A stretch of DNA of 64,000 nt, from NCBI RefSeq assembly GCF_033558715.1, contig NZ_CP114606.1, positions 2,604,001-2,668,000 on the forward strand, in the 5' to 3' direction. The notes under the pieces were generated by a model. It saw only the letters and a program-made list of their open reading frames with translations, ran no database searches and had not been told where the DNA came from. Each line of letters begins with the position of its first letter. The first letter of the stretch is position 1. The position numbers were made by a program, and so were the translations under genes. The DNA comes from Acinetobacter sp. YWS30-1. Its GTDB lineage: Bacteria; Pseudomonadota; Gammaproteobacteria; Pseudomonadales; Moraxellaceae. Positions 1 to 9,232 of the stretch are shown piece after piece.

Positions 1-29
1 TCTGAATCATTGCCCTACTCCAAAACCGA

Positions 30-87
30 GCATCACCGGTCACAATTTCGAAAGGCTCAAAGAGTACTCGAAATTGACCGATGATGC
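30..87 (-). other. Imperfect stem-loop downstream of rpsQ
   Basis: The arms at 43-51 and 68-76 pair perfectly (CAATTTCGA with TCGAAATTG). The pairing resumes after a two-base bulge with 37-40/77-80, then 30-35/82-87 with one mismatch, giving about 19 base pairs around a 16-nt loop. It lies in the S10 transcript between rpsQ and the gene expected next, rplN, which would start beyond the left edge. No T-run follows, so it is not an obvious terminator. It could be a processing site or a ribosomal-protein binding site; that role is inference. Confidence 0.5.
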
Positions 88-101
88 AACAAGAACGTTA
101 A

Positions 102-359
102 TTACTCAGCAGCTGCTTCAACAACTTCAACTAAAGTCCATGACTTAGTTTTAGACATTGGGCGGCTTTCTTTAATGGTTACAACGTCGCCAACTTTAGC
201 TGTGTTGTTCTCATCATGAGCATGTAATTTTGTTGAACGGCGGATTGATTTGCCATACAACGGGTGTTGAACACGGCGTTCGATAAGAACAACGATAGAT
301 TTTTCCATCTTGTCGCTTACTACTTTGCCTGTTAACGTGCGGACTGTATTTTCACTCAT
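102..359 (-). CDS. rpsQ: 30S ribosomal protein S17
   Basis: The 85-residue protein is a small OB-fold protein that binds 16S rRNA early in assembly of the 30S subunit. The family is recognisable from the N-terminal segment [17 protein letters not shown] and the central [19 protein letters not shown], and the length is normal for S17. Its start codon overlaps the end of rpmC by 4 bp, so the two are translationally coupled. It is the last complete gene of the S10 operon in this window; rplN should follow to the left. The C-terminus ends in an alanine/glutamate tail (EAAAE). Confidence 0.98.
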   Translation of the reverse strand: MSENTVRTLTGKVVSDKMEKSIVVLIERRVQHPLYGKSIRRSTKLHAHDENNTAKVGDVVTIKESRPMSKTKSWTLVEVVEAAAE

Positions 360-553
360 TGTCCGTTCCCCTGTTTTTCGGTAAGGAGGGTCTTGATACG
401 AGCAATAGTCTTGCGAGTCAATTGCACTTCGTGCGATTTACCCAATTGACCAGTTGCTTTCGCCATACGAAGACGGAATTGGTTTAGCTGTTGCTCATCA
501 AGCAAAGCTGTCAACTCTTCTACCGACTTTTCACGTAGATCTTTAGTTTTCAT
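356..553 (-). CDS. rpmC: 50S ribosomal protein L29
   Basis: The 65-residue all-helical protein sits beside the peptide exit tunnel of the 50S subunit, near the docking site for nascent-chain factors. The N-terminus [18 protein letters not shown] and the later [19 protein letters not shown] are typical of L29. It overlaps rpsQ by 4 bp and abuts rplP, whose stop overlaps its start by one base. Order and spacing are those of the standard S10 operon. Confidence 0.98.
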   Translation of the reverse strand: MKTKDLREKSVEELTALLDEQQLNQFRLRMAKATGQLGKSHEVQLTRKTIARIKTLLTEKQGNGQ

Positions 554-966
554 TACATTACCGTCCGAGTCACGATAGTGGTTTTAAACGGAAGTTTAGC
601 AGCAGCAAGCGTGAACGCTTCGCGAGCTAGGTCTTCGTTAACACCATCAATTTCGTACAAGACTTTACCTGGTTTGATTTGGCAAACCCAGTATTCCACA
701 GAACCTTTACCTTTACCCATACGCACTTCAAGTGGTTTAGAAGTAATTGGCTTGTCCGGGAATACACGGATAAAGATTTTACCACCACGTTTAATACGAC
801 GGCTAATTGTACGACGCGCTGCTTCAATTTGACGTGCAGTCATTTGACCACGTTCGATTGATTTAAGTGCGATAGTACCAAAAGATACTGAGCTACCGCG
901 GTGAGCTAGACCAGTGTTACGGCCTTTTTGCACCTTACGGAATTTAGTACGTTTAGGTTGCAACAT
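553..966 (-). CDS. rplP: 50S ribosomal protein L16
   Basis: The 137-residue protein L16 binds 23S rRNA near the A site and helps organise the central protuberance and peptidyl-transferase region. [19 protein letters not shown] at the N-terminus and the [21 protein letters not shown] stretch (broken here by one residue, TISRRIKRG) are hallmark sequence, as is [11 protein letters not shown]. The length matches the family exactly. It lies 3 bp after rpsC. Overlapping reading frames on the opposite strand have no support and are not listed. Confidence 0.98.
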   Translation of the reverse strand: MLQPKRTKFRKVQKGRNTGLAHRGSSVSFGTIALKSIERGQMTARQIEAARRTISRRIKRGGKIFIRVFPDKPITSKPLEVRMGKGKGSVEYWVCQIKPGKVLYEIDGVNEDLAREAFTLAAAKLPFKTTIVTRTVM

Positions 967-969
967 GGA

Positions 970-1722
970 TTATTCTCCTTTTTCAGCAGAACGATCATTG
1001 CGACGACCACGACGCTCTTGACCTTCACCACGACCGCGACCGCGTTTAGCTGGACGTTCTTCAGCTGGAGCTGGGTTCATGACTTGTTTCATGCCACCCA
1101 AGATCTCGCCACGGAAGATCCAAACTTTAACACCAATCGTACCGTAAGTAGTCTCAGCACGCATAGTCGCGTAGTCGATATCTGCACGAAGAGTATGTAG
1201 AGGTACACGACCTTCACGATACCATTCAGTACGAGCAATCTCAGCACCACCTAAACGGCCTGAAACTTCTACTTTGATACCTTTCGCACCAGCACGCATA
1301 GTGTTTTGAACCGCACGCTTCATAGCACGACGGAACATTACACGTTTTTCCAATTGAGAAGCGATAGCTTCAGCAACTAGACGCGCGTCTAAGTCTGGAC
1401 GATCAATTTCGTTGATACTTACTTGCGCAGGAACACCCATAATAGATGTTAATTCGCGTTGTAATTTCTCAATGTCTTCGCCTTTTTTACCGATTACGAT
1501 ACCAGGACGAGCAGTGCTAATAGTTACTTTAGCAGCGCCTGTTGGACGTTCGATAAGAATATTGCTGATCATTGCATTCTTAAGTTTTTTAGTTAAAAAC
1601 TCACGAACTTGCAAATCTTTAAGCAAGTATTCAGCGTATTGTTTCGGACTCGCATACCAGTTAGCGTTATGACGTTTCACAACACCTAGGCGGATACCGA
1701 TTGGATGAACCTTCTGACCCAT
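970..1722 (-). CDS. rpsC: 30S ribosomal protein S3
   Basis: The 250-residue S3 lies at the mRNA entry channel of the 30S subunit and contributes to mRNA unwinding. It begins [19 protein letters not shown], contains the KH domain segment ([15 protein letters not shown], residues about 75-90) and the conserved C-terminal core [13 protein letters not shown]. The C-terminal tail is extended and rich in Arg, Gly and Glu (about residues 218-250), as in other Acinetobacter. The stop lies 3 bp before rplP, and its start is 1 bp after the rplV stop. Confidence 0.98.
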   Translation of the reverse strand: MGQKVHPIGIRLGVVKRHNANWYASPKQYAEYLLKDLQVREFLTKKLKNAMISNILIERPTGAAKVTISTARPGIVIGKKGEDIEKLQRELTSIMGVPAQVSINEIDRPDLDARLVAEAIASQLEKRVMFRRAMKRAVQNTMRAGAKGIKVEVSGRLGGAEIARTEWYREGRVPLHTLRADIDYATMRAETTYGTIGVKVWIFRGEILGGMKQVMNPAPAEERPAKRGRGRGEGQERRGRRNDRSAEKGE

Positions 1723-1723
1723 A

Positions 1724-2053
1724 TCAAACCCCTACCTTAACGGTGATGTGACAAGTACGCTTAGTAATACGATCTGCACGGCCTTTAGCACGTGGCATAA
1801 TACGTTTCAGGCTCATGCCTTCATCAACGTAGATCGTAGAAACTTTAAGGTCGTCTACATCTAAACTGTTATTATGTTCAGCGTTTGCAATTGCAGATTC
1901 CAACGCTTTCTTAACCAATACTGCAGCTTTTTTGTTGCTGAAGTTTAAGATGTTAAGAGCGTGCGCAACAGATTTGCCGCGGATAAGATCTGCAACCAAA
2001 CGAGCTTTTTGTGCCGAGATAGCGGCACCGCGTAATTTAGCAGTTACTTCCAT
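1724..2053 (-). CDS. rplV: 50S ribosomal protein L22
   Basis: The 109-residue L22 extends a beta-hairpin into the nascent peptide tunnel and is a known site of macrolide-resistance mutations. [20 protein letters not shown] at the start and the hairpin segment [19 protein letters not shown] (about residues 82-100) identify it. Two consecutive ATG codons exist; the second (2053) is preferred because an AGGTG ribosome-binding site lies seven bases from it, against only four from the first. The hairpin shows the unmodified consensus, so no resistance change is apparent. Confidence 0.97.
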
Positions 2054-2064
2054 CATAGCACCTA

Positions 2065-2340
2065 TTAACGTTTAGATTTCTTGTCAACACCGTGACCACG
2101 GTAGGTACGAGTCGGTGCAAATTCACCAAGCTTGTGTCCAACCATATGTTCAGAGATGATCACTGGAACATGGTTACGGCCATTGTGTACAGAAATTGTT
2201 AAACCAACAAAATCCGGGAGGATCATCGAACGACGCGACCAAGTTTTGATCGGCTTACGGTTATTAGCCGCGATAGCCGCTTCAACCTTAGCGAACAAGT
2301 GCGCATCGACGAATGGGCCTTTTTTCAGAGAACGAGGCAT
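2065..2340 (-). CDS. rpsS: 30S ribosomal protein S19
   Basis: The 91-residue S19 sits in the head of the 30S subunit and forms inter-subunit contacts with S13. [35 protein letters not shown] and the C-terminal [17 protein letters not shown] are typical. Length is normal. It lies 19 bp downstream of rplB and 11 bp upstream of rplV in the same transcript. Confidence 0.98.
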   Translation of the reverse strand: MPRSLKKGPFVDAHLFAKVEAAIAANNRKPIKTWSRRSMILPDFVGLTISVHNGRNHVPVIISEHMVGHKLGEFAPTRTYRGHGVDKKSKR

Positions 2341-2359
2341 TGTCAGATTCCTTTACTTG

Positions 2360-3184
2360 TTACTTAACGCGACGGTCGCGAATAATCATCTTAGTCGTAC
2401 GCTTGTTGGTACGTGTTTTGTACCCTTTAGCTTTTTGACCCCATGGGCTTACAGGTTGAATACCTTTGTTACGCCCTTCACCACCACCGTGTGGGTGATC
2501 AACTGGGTTCATCGCCATACCACGAACGGTAGGACGAACACCACGCCAGCGTGATGCACCAGCTTTACCTAGTGAGCGAAGGTTGCTTTCTGAGTTAGAT
2601 ACTTCACCTAACACAGCGCGGCATTCAACATGAATTTTACGCATTTCGCCTGAACGAAGACGAACGATAGCGTAGGAACCGTCACGACCCAACAACTGAA
2701 CAGAAGTACCAGCTGAACGAGCTAACTGCGCGCCTTTACCGATTTTAAGTTCGATGTTGTGAAGAGTAGAACCGATAGGCATGTTGCGAAGTGGCAAGCA
2801 GTTACCTGGACGGATTGGAGCATCGTTACCAGATTGAACTGAATCACCAGCGCGTAAACCTTTAGGCGCGATGATGTAGCGACGTTCACCGTCAGCATAC
2901 TTCAACAACGCAATGTGCGCAGTACGGTTTGGATCGTATTCAATACGCTCAACTACAGCTGGGATGCCATCTTTGTTACGTTTGAAGTCGATTAAACGGT
3001 AGTGTTGTTTGTGACCGCCACCAACGTGACGAGTCGTAATGTGACCGTTGTTATTACGGCCGCCAGTACGTTTTTTAGCTTCAACTAGTGGAGCATAAGG
3101 CGCGCCTTTGTGAAGGTGATCATGAACCACTTTCTCTACAAAGCGACGTCCTGGAGACGTTGGCTTACATTTTTGAATAGGCAT
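2360..3184 (-). CDS. rplB: 50S ribosomal protein L2
   Basis: The 274-residue L2 is one of the primary 23S rRNA binders and is needed for subunit association and peptidyl-transfer activity. [20 protein letters not shown] starts the protein; [17 protein letters not shown] and the C-terminal [17 protein letters not shown] loop, which contains the conserved histidine near the catalytic centre, are present. Length agrees with gamma-proteobacterial L2. It is flanked by rplW (11 bp upstream) and rpsS. Confidence 0.98.
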   Translation of the reverse strand: MPIQKCKPTSPGRRFVEKVVHDHLHKGAPYAPLVEAKKRTGGRNNNGHITTRHVGGGHKQHYRLIDFKRNKDGIPAVVERIEYDPNRTAHIALLKYADGERRYIIAPKGLRAGDSVQSGNDAPIRPGNCLPLRNMPIGSTLHNIELKIGKGAQLARSAGTSVQLLGRDGSYAIVRLRSGEMRKIHVECRAVLGEVSNSESNLRSLGKAGASRWRGVRPTVRGMAMNPVDHPHGGGEGRNKGIQPVSPWGQKAKGYKTRTNKRTTKMIIRDRRVK

Positions 3185-3195
3185 AGTTTTCGTCC

Positions 3196-3516
3196 TTATT
3201 CCGCTGCGCTTTCAGCGGCATCGCCCAAGTCAGCCATTTCAACATCTTGGCCAGCTTTCAGGGTGACGTATGCTTTTTTAACATCAGAACGACGTCCTAA
3301 TGTTTTACCAAAGCGTTTAGTTTTACCTTTAGTGATCGTAGTGTTAACTTTAACAACTTCTACACCAAACAATTGTTCCACTGCTTTTTTGATTTCAAGC
3401 TTGTTTGCATCAAGTGCAACTTTGAATACTTGAACACCAGCAGTTTCACCTAAAACTTGTGCTTTTTCTGAGAAAACAGGTCCTTGCAGGACTTGATATA
3501 AACGTTCGTTGTTCAT
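3196..3516 (-). CDS. rplW: 50S ribosomal protein L23
   Basis: The 106-residue L23 lies at the tunnel exit and docks trigger factor and [22 protein letters not shown] and the later [19 protein letters not shown] are recognisable L23 sequence. Its start overlaps the end of rplD by 4 bp, as is usual in this operon. The C-terminus carries a short acidic/alanine tail (DAAESAAE) that is longer than in E. coli L23. Confidence 0.97.
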   Translation of the reverse strand: MNNERLYQVLQGPVFSEKAQVLGETAGVQVFKVALDANKLEIKKAVEQLFGVEVVKVNTTITKGKTKRFGKTLGRRSDVKKAYVTLKAGQDVEMADLGDAAESAAE

Positions 3517-4115
3517 CCGAGTTCTACCTCAATTTTCTTAGCAGCAGCTACAGACATAACAACTTTATCGAACGCGATCAAGCTAACAGGATCGATTGCA
3601 GTCGCATCAACCACATCAACGTGTGGAAGGTTACGAGCAGCTAGATACAAGTTCTCATCAACAGCATCAGTAACGATCAATGCACGAGTAGCATTCAAGT
3701 CGTTAAGTTTTGCAAGCAATTCTTTAGTTTTTGGAGCTGCAACAGCAAACTCTTCAACTAGAACTAAGCGATCTTGACGAACAAGTTCAGCCAGGATGCA
3801 TTGCATAGCACCGCGGTACATTTTACGGTTTACTTTTTGAGACCAGTCTTGTGGACGAGCAGCAAAAGTTTTACCACCGCCAACCCAGATTGGGCTACGA
3901 ATAGAACCAGCACGAGCGCGGCCAGTACCTTTTTGACGGAATGGTTTTTTACCACCGCCAGAAACGTCTGCACGTGATTTCTGAGCTTTAGAACCTTGAC
4001 GACCACCAGCTAAGTAAGCTGTAACAACTTGGTGTACAAGAGCTTCATTAAATTCACGACCGAACGCAACTTCTGATAATTCAACAGCAGAGCCGGAAAC
4101 AGTATTTAAATTCAC
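3513..4115 (-). CDS. rplD: 50S ribosomal protein L4, putative autoregulator of the operon
   Basis: The 200-residue L4 inserts a long loop into the exit tunnel. The loop is visible as [20 protein letters not shown] (about residues 45-64), followed by RSPIWVGGG. In E. coli L4 also represses the S10 operon through the leader RNA and causes attenuation; a structured leader at 5138-5308 makes similar control possible here, but this is inference. It is 11 bp after rplC. Confidence 0.97.
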   Translation of the reverse strand: MNLNTVSGSAVELSEVAFGREFNEALVHQVVTAYLAGGRQGSKAQKSRADVSGGGKKPFRQKGTGRARAGSIRSPIWVGGGKTFAARPQDWSQKVNRKMYRGAMQCILAELVRQDRLVLVEEFAVAAPKTKELLAKLNDLNATRALIVTDAVDENLYLAARNLPHVDVVDATAIDPVSLIAFDKVVMSVAAAKKIEVELG

Positions 4116-4126
4116 GTTATTTCCCC

Positions 4127-4765
4127 TCAGGCCTTGATCGTAGGACGAACAGTTACGTCGCCACCAGTAGCGCCAGGAATCGCACCTTTAACTACTAGAA
4201 CTGAACGTTCTGCGTCGATAGATACAATTTCAAGACCCTGTACAGTTACGCGTTCAGCACCTAAATGGCCAGCCATTTTTTTGCCTTTGAACACGCGACC
4301 AGGAGTCTGGTTTTGACCTGTAGAACCTAGAACACGGTGAGAAACAGAGTTACCGTGAGTAGCGTCTTGAGTACGGAAGTTCCAACGCTTAACACCACCC
4401 TGGAAACCTTTACCTTTAGACTGACCAGTTACGTCAACAATTTGACCCACTGTGAACAGATCTACACCGATAGTAGCGCCAACTTCACGACCTTCAAGCT
4501 CAGCTTCTGAAACGCGGAATTCTTGAACCAGACGACCAGCAGCAACACCAGCTTTCGCGAAGTGACCTTTCTGAGCGTTAGTTACGCGAGATTCGCGACG
4601 TTCACCAGTAGTGATTTGAATCGCTTGATAACCATCAGTTTCAAGCGTTTTGATTTGAGTGATGCGGTTAGGATCAACCTCAATCACTGTAACAGGCACA
4701 GAAACACCAGCATCTGTAAAGATACGTGTCATACCGCACTTGCGACCGACTAAACCAATAGCCAT
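4127..4765 (-). CDS. rplC: 50S ribosomal protein L3
   Basis: The 212-residue L3 is an early-assembly 23S binder reaching the peptidyl-transferase centre. [20 protein letters not shown] at the N-terminus and [20 protein letters not shown] near residue 145, which includes the glutamine methylated by PrmB in E. coli, identify it. The start at 4765 is preferred over an ATG six bases earlier because the AGAGG site is nine bases from it and only three from the earlier ATG. Confidence 0.97.
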   Translation of the reverse strand: MAIGLVGRKCGMTRIFTDAGVSVPVTVIEVDPNRITQIKTLETDGYQAIQITTGERRESRVTNAQKGHFAKAGVAAGRLVQEFRVSEAELEGREVGATIGVDLFTVGQIVDVTGQSKGKGFQGGVKRWNFRTQDATHGNSVSHRVLGSTGQNQTPGRVFKGKKMAGHLGAERVTVQGLEIVSIDAERSVLVVKGAIPGATGGDVTVRPTIKA

Positions 4766-4825
4766 GTGCATAAACCTCTAAAAAAGCGGCCTAATTAACT
4801 TAGAGCGTTAATTAACCCGAAAGCC

Positions 4826-5137
4826 TTAACCCAATGCGATCTGAACATCAACACCAGCTGCAAGATCTAACTTCATCAATGCATCTACAGTTTTGTCTGT
4901 AGGTTGAACGATGTCGATCAAACGTTTGTAAGTGCGGATCTCGTATTGGTCACGCGCATCTTTGTTAACGTGTGGTGATGTTAAAACGTTAAAACGTTCA
5001 ATGCGTGTAGGCATTGGAATTGGACCACAAACTTGTGCGCCAGTACGTTTTGCTGTTTCTACGATTTCTTGAGCTGATTGATCAATAAGACGGTGATCAA
5101 AAGACTTAAGACGGATACGAATTCTCTGGTTAGACAT
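4826..5137 (-). CDS. rpsJ: 30S ribosomal protein S10 (NusE)
   Basis: The 103-residue S10 is a 30S head protein and, as NusE, a partner of NusB and NusG in antitermination. [40 protein letters not shown] and [17 protein letters not shown] are diagnostic. The reading frame is open for another 12 codons upstream, but 5137 is the family start and has GGAG about eight bases before it. It is the first gene of the operon, downstream of the promoter at 5315-5343. Confidence 0.98.
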
Positions 5138-5308
5138 ACCAGTTAACTCCAAGCCAAATATATAAAGAATCACTCTTGACGCATCTCACCCCACTATTTT
5201 AAGGCAAGTGTCAAGAGCAGTGAAATATCACTAAGGTCGTGATCGATGCCACGACTGTAACGATAGTTAACTACTTTCTTCGCAGTTAACCCCCTTCCTC
5301 TCGAAGGG
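5138..5308 (-). promoter_or_regulatory. Structured 5' leader of the S10 operon
   Basis: About 170 nt separate the predicted start of transcription from rpsJ. Four inverted repeats are visible: CTCTTGAC (5173-5180) with GTCAAGAG (5210-5217); GTCGTG (5236-5241) with CACGAC (5250-5255); GTTAACT (5266-5272) with AGTTAAC (5284-5290); and CCCTTC (5292-5297) with GAAGGG (5303-5308). S10 leaders in gamma-proteobacteria bind L4; this layout is compatible, but the L4 site was not identified. Confidence 0.55.
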
Positions 5309-5314
5309 TCGCTT

Positions 5315-5343
5315 ATTATAGCCATTGTTTATTGCATAAGCAA
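5315..5343 (-). promoter_or_regulatory. Predicted sigma-70 promoter of the S10 operon
   Basis: On the minus strand a -35 box TTGCTT (5338-5343) is followed after exactly 17 bases by a perfect -10 box TATAAT (5315-5320). It is the only strong match upstream of rpsJ, and it fits a highly expressed ribosomal operon. Confidence 0.75.
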
Positions 5344-5411
5344 ATCCCTTTTACGGTTTTTCTTGCTGTATTTCAATTTATTCGGGAAATCAATTGTTTA
5401 TTTTTTACTCA

Positions 5412-6146
5412 CTAGGCTGTTTTTTCCAAAACATACTGAATAGCTTGATTTAGTATTTGATTTCCTTGGATAAAATTATTTTTGGTTGTTCTTTTCAGTT
5501 GTTGTATGTCCTGTACATATTTTCCAGAAAATTGTGAAATTTCTTCTTCATTTTCCAAAAACAGCTTTAAAGTTTTCGGGGTGATTTCCGGATGAAACTG
5601 GAACCCCAAGACATTCTTGCCGAGTTGATACATCTGATTACGACAGGCTTCATTTTCTGCCAGATGAATTGCCCCTTTAGGTAGTTCAAAGGTTTCACTA
5701 TGCCACTGCATAATTTCAAACTGTTCAGGTAAAATAAAACAATCCTCGGGTACATGCGCGACTTTGCGTACCGTGGTCCAGCCTAACTCCTGTTCCTGGT
5801 TTCGGCTGACGGCCGCACCTAAGGCATTGGCAATCAACTGCCCGCCTAAACATAAGCCAATCGCCGGTTTGCCTTGAGAAAGATAACGGCGTAACCAGCG
5901 TTTTTCGATCTTGAGCCATGGATAATTTGCCTCATCATTGACACTCATGGTGCCGCCCATGATGATCAGCAAATCAACTTCTTCAACTGCTGGTAAAGCT
6001 TCTATATCGAGTGGACGATCGACGGGTAAAGCAAAGAATTCAGTCGCAGTAATTTGCGCCTGATGCTGCTTTAAAAAAGCAATACAACTACCAAAACCCT
6101 CGCCAGCAATATGCTGAAAATAATGTACTTTTAACTGCGACTTCAT
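5412..6146 (-). CDS. Class I glutamine amidotransferase (GMP synthase-like GATase domain protein)
   Basis: The 244-residue protein is a stand-alone class I glutamine amidotransferase, a family that hydrolyses glutamine or acts as a peptidase with a Cys-His-Glu triad. The nucleophile elbow is seen in PAIGLCLGGQLIANALG (about residue 100), and the His-Glu pair in FQFHPEITP (about residue 187). No synthetase domain follows, so this is not GuaA. The start MKSQLKVHYFQHI (6146) is preferred to an upstream ATG because that is where family similarity begins. It is divergent from the neighbouring lyase gene. The substrate is not evident. Confidence 0.85.
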   Translation of the reverse strand: MKSQLKVHYFQHIAGEGFGSCIAFLKQHQAQITATEFFALPVDRPLDIEALPAVEEVDLLIIMGGTMSVNDEANYPWLKIEKRWLRRYLSQGKPAIGLCLGGQLIANALGAAVSRNQEQELGWTTVRKVAHVPEDCFILPEQFEIMQWHSETFELPKGAIHLAENEACRNQMYQLGKNVLGFQFHPEITPKTLKLFLENEEEISQFSGKYVQDIQQLKRTTKNNFIQGNQILNQAIQYVLEKTA

Positions 6147-6308
6147 GCGCCTAAACCTTTTGTTGTAGCTCTCTGATTTTAGGTTTTGCAAAAATGAAGC
6201 CAACTTTTTAGCAATGTCAGTTTTTTCAACATTTCACAACATAACTAGCAGCAATAATGAGATTCTCTTAAGCTAAAGCAATATTTGATTACATTTAAGA
6301 GCATTCAC

Positions 6309-7511
6309 GTGAAAAAAAATCCTCAAACAGCGCTGATTCATGCACCACGAAAGGCCCCGCAATACATTTCCAGTATTCAACCTCCCCTGTTTCGTGCATC
6401 AACCATTATCTTTAACAACACCGATGCCCTATTTAATCGCCATTGGACCGATGACTATGACTATAGCTATGGCACCCACGGTACACCGACGACATTTACC
6501 TTAGGCGATAGCATTGCCCAGATCGAAGGTGGTCAATATTGTTTGCTGGCACCGAGTGGTTTATCCGCGATTAATCTCGTGAATTCTTGTTTTTTAAGCC
6601 AGGGCGATGAAGTGTGGGTTGCAGATAATATCTATAGTCCAAACATGGAACATCTACGCAATCTGGAAACCCGCTATGGTATTCAGGTCAAAGTCTATAA
6701 TGCGATAGATGCGGATACTTTTCAGCCCTCGGAAAAAGCCAAACTACTTTGGCTTGAAGCGGCGGGTTCCGTGACTTTAGAATTTCCCGATTTAAGTCGC
6801 TTGGTCAAGAAAGCTAAAGCTAACAACATTCTCACTGCGCTTGATAATACCTGGGGTGCAGGTCTTGCCTTTAATGCTTTTGATTTTGGCAATGAACACT
6901 TAAGTGTCGATATGACCGTGCATGCCCTTACTAAATATCCAAGTGGTGGCGGTGATATCCTGATGGGTTCAGTGGTTACGCGCAATAAAGAACTGCACCA
7001 CAAGTTGTTCCGTGCGCATGCCATTCAGGGTATTTCAGTATCAGGTGATGATGTCGCTCAGGTACAACGAAGTCTGGCATCGATGCAACTCCGATATGAA
7101 CATCAATCACAAAGTTGCTTAACCTTATTAGACTGGCTCAAACAGCAACCAGAATTTGTTCAGGTCTTACATCCGGCTGATACTGACAATGCTGGCCATA
7201 AAAACTGGAAAGAAATTTGCAAGCAAGGACACAGTGCCGGAGTGGTCAGCGTGATTTTTGACAATAACTACAAGTTGCAAGATATTCGCAATTTCTGTGA
7301 CAGCTTAAAACTGTTTAAGCTTGGCTTTAGCTGGGGTGGTCCTGTCAGTCTGGTCATGCTATATAACTTAAAAGAAATGCGTGTGCTTGAACATTCACAT
7401 TTGAAGGAGGGTTTTCTGGTTCGTTTCTGTATTGGTCTGGAACATCCGGAAGATCTGATTGAAGATATTCAGCATGCACTACAAGAAATGAAAAAACTTA
7501 AAAATGAATAA
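6309..7511 (+). CDS. metC: Cystathionine beta-lyase-like PLP enzyme (Cys/Met metabolism family)
   Basis: The 400-residue protein belongs to the Cys/Met-metabolism PLP enzymes (aminotransferase fold type I). YSYGTHGTPTTFTLGDSIAQ near the N-terminus, the DNTWGAG motif (aspartate contacting the pyridine ring) and HALTKYPSGGGDILMG, with the Schiff-base lysine in ALTKYPSG, are visible. The closest fit is MetC, which cleaves cystathionine to homocysteine, pyruvate and ammonia in methionine synthesis, but the family is hard to separate by eye. A GTG start (6309) with AAGAG eight bases upstream is preferred to a TTG at 6285 with no binding site. It is 18 bp before the HerA-like gene. Confidence 0.82.
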   Translation: MKKNPQTALIHAPRKAPQYISSIQPPLFRASTIIFNNTDALFNRHWTDDYDYSYGTHGTPTTFTLGDSIAQIEGGQYCLLAPSGLSAINLVNSCFLSQGDEVWVADNIYSPNMEHLRNLETRYGIQVKVYNAIDADTFQPSEKAKLLWLEAAGSVTLEFPDLSRLVKKAKANNILTALDNTWGAGLAFNAFDFGNEHLSVDMTVHALTKYPSGGGDILMGSVVTRNKELHHKLFRAHAIQGISVSGDDVAQVQRSLASMQLRYEHQSQSCLTLLDWLKQQPEFVQVLHPADTDNAGHKNWKEICKQGHSAGVVSVIFDNNYKLQDIRNFCDSLKLFKLGFSWGGPVSLVMLYNLKEMRVLEHSHLKEGFLVRFCIGLEHPEDLIEDIQHALQEMKKLKNE

Positions 7512-7529
7512 ATAACAACAGGAAAATCT

Positions 7530-9080
7530 ATGGGTACACCAATCATTATTGCAAAAAAAACCAGTGATACTACGCAAGATATTGTACTGCACTCACAGCT
7601 TGCCAACCGTCACGGACTGATTGCCGGCGCGACCGGAACCGGCAAAACGGTAACCTTGAAAGTTTTAGCAGAAAACTTTTCTCGCATTGGTGTACCCGTG
7701 TTCCTTGCCGATGCCAAAGGCGATGTTTCCAGCCTGGCCAAGCCAGGCGAAAGTAATCCTAAGTTTGATGAACGTATTAAAAGTCTGAATATTGATTCGA
7801 TTCCTTTTGAAGCTTCGCCGGTCGTATTCTGGGATCTGTTTGGTGAACAAGGCCATCCGGTCCGTACTACGATTTCTGAAATTGGGCCACTCTTGCTTGC
7901 CCGCATCCTGAACCTGAATGACACGCAAGAAGGCGTTCTCTCGGCAGTCTTCCGAATTGCCGACGATCAGGGCTTGTTACTGATCGATTTTAAAGACCTG
8001 AAAGCCATGCTCAGCTATGTCAGCGAACATGCTGCAGACTTTAAAGCGGAATATGGCAATCTCTCCCCCGCCAGCCTCGGTGCGATTCAACGCAATTTAT
8101 TGGCACTTGCAGATTAAGGCGGGGATAAATTCTTTGGCGAGCCAGCACTCGACCTGATGGATTTCCTGCAAACGGATAGCCAAGGCCGCGGCAATATCAA
8201 TTTGCTGGCTGCCGACAAGCTGATGAACACACCGAAGTTGTACGCCACTTTCCTATTATGGATGCTGTCAGAGTTATTTGAACAGTTACCGGAAGTGGGT
8301 GATCTGGACAAACCGAAACTGATGTTCTTCTTTGATGAAGCGCATTTACTCTTTGATAATGCCAGCCCTGCCCTACAGGAAAAGATTGAACAGGTGGTAC
8401 GCTTGATCCGCTCCAAAGGTGTCGGGATTTACTTTGTCACCCAGAATCCACTGGATTTACCAGAAAGCGTCCTCAGTCAACTCGGCAACCGGGTTCAGCA
8501 TGCCTTACGCGCTTTTACTCCTAAAGATCAGAAGGCAGTCAAAACGGCGGCGGATACCTTCCGTGCCAATCCAGAATTTAAAGTACAGGAAGCGATTACT
8601 GAACTTGCTGTAGGTGAAGCGCTGATTAGCTGTCTGGATGAAAAAGGGACTCCACAGATTGTTGAACGTGGCTGGATCATGCCACCACATTCTTCTTTTA
8701 GCCCGATTACACCAGAAGAACGTAAAGCACTGATGCAGCAAAGCATTGTCGCTGGTATTTATGAGCAGGAAGTTGACCGTGACAGTGCGCATGAGATGCT
8801 GCAGCAAAAAGTACTGGAACTTCAGCAGCAGGCTCAAGCTGCGGAACTTGCCAAGCAACAGGCCAAAGAACAGGAAGCTCTGGCTAAACAGCAAGCCAAG
8901 GAACAGGAACGTTTGGCACGTGAACAGCAAAAAGAAGCTGAGCGTGCAGCCAAGCAACGTGAAAAACTTACTCAGGATATTGTGGGTACCTTTGCCAAAA
9001 GTGCAGCACGTAGTCTTGGTGGTAGTACCGGACAGAAAATTGTGCGTGGTCTATTAGGTTCCCTCTTCGGGCGCAAATAA
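7530..9080 (+). pseudogene. HerA-like/DUF853 (YjgR family) ATPase gene interrupted by an in-frame stop
   Basis: Positions 7530-8114 and 8118-9080 are the same reading frame, separated only by a TAA at 8115-8117. Read through, the protein would be about 516 residues, the usual size of the DUF853/YjgR group of HerA-FtsK-like ATPases. The first part carries Walker A (GATGTGKT, about residue 32) and FLADAKGDVSSLAKPGE. The second part begins [18 protein letters not shown] and has Walker B ([11 protein letters not shown]), an arginine-finger-like region and a long Gln/Lys/Glu coiled coil at the C-terminus. A CAA to TAA change would explain the stop. A 307-residue restart at ATG 8157 lacks Walker A and should not be an active ATPase. 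A sequencing error cannot be excluded. Confidence 0.85.
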
Positions 9081-9110
9081 CCTTCCTTTCTCCGATCGAA
9101 AACATCATTT

Positions 9111-9143
9111 TTATGGGATATTTTTATATCCCATAATTTTTTT
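9111..9143 (+). terminator. Rho-independent terminator after the HerA-like gene
   Basis: TTATGGGATAT (9111-9121) pairs perfectly with ATATCCCATAA (9126-9136) around a four-base T loop, followed by a run of seven T (9137-9143 region). Confidence 0.75.
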
Positions 9144-9177
9144 ATGGTTTTATGCTTTTACTATATTGTAAAAGCAT

Positions 9178-9210
9178 TTTATAAGATGTATTCTAAATAC
9201 ATCTTATAAA
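9178..9210 (+). promoter_or_regulatory. NsrR operator upstream of hmp
   Basis: A perfect palindrome with 15-bp arms (9178-9192 and 9196-9210) and a 3-bp centre CTA ends 22 bp before the hmp ATG. The core AAGATGTATT (9183-9192), mirrored by AATACATCTT (9196-9205), follows the known 11-1-11 NsrR consensus with AAGATG at its edge. NsrR senses nitric oxide and represses hmp in many proteobacteria; its gene lies directly downstream of hmp here. Confidence 0.85.
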
Positions 9211-9232
9211 TAACAGCCATGAGAGATCAGCT

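Noticed and set aside
928..1200. Plus-strand ORFs opposite the ribosomal protein genes
   Set aside because: They are antisense shadows of highly conserved genes, with no start signals and no recognisable product.
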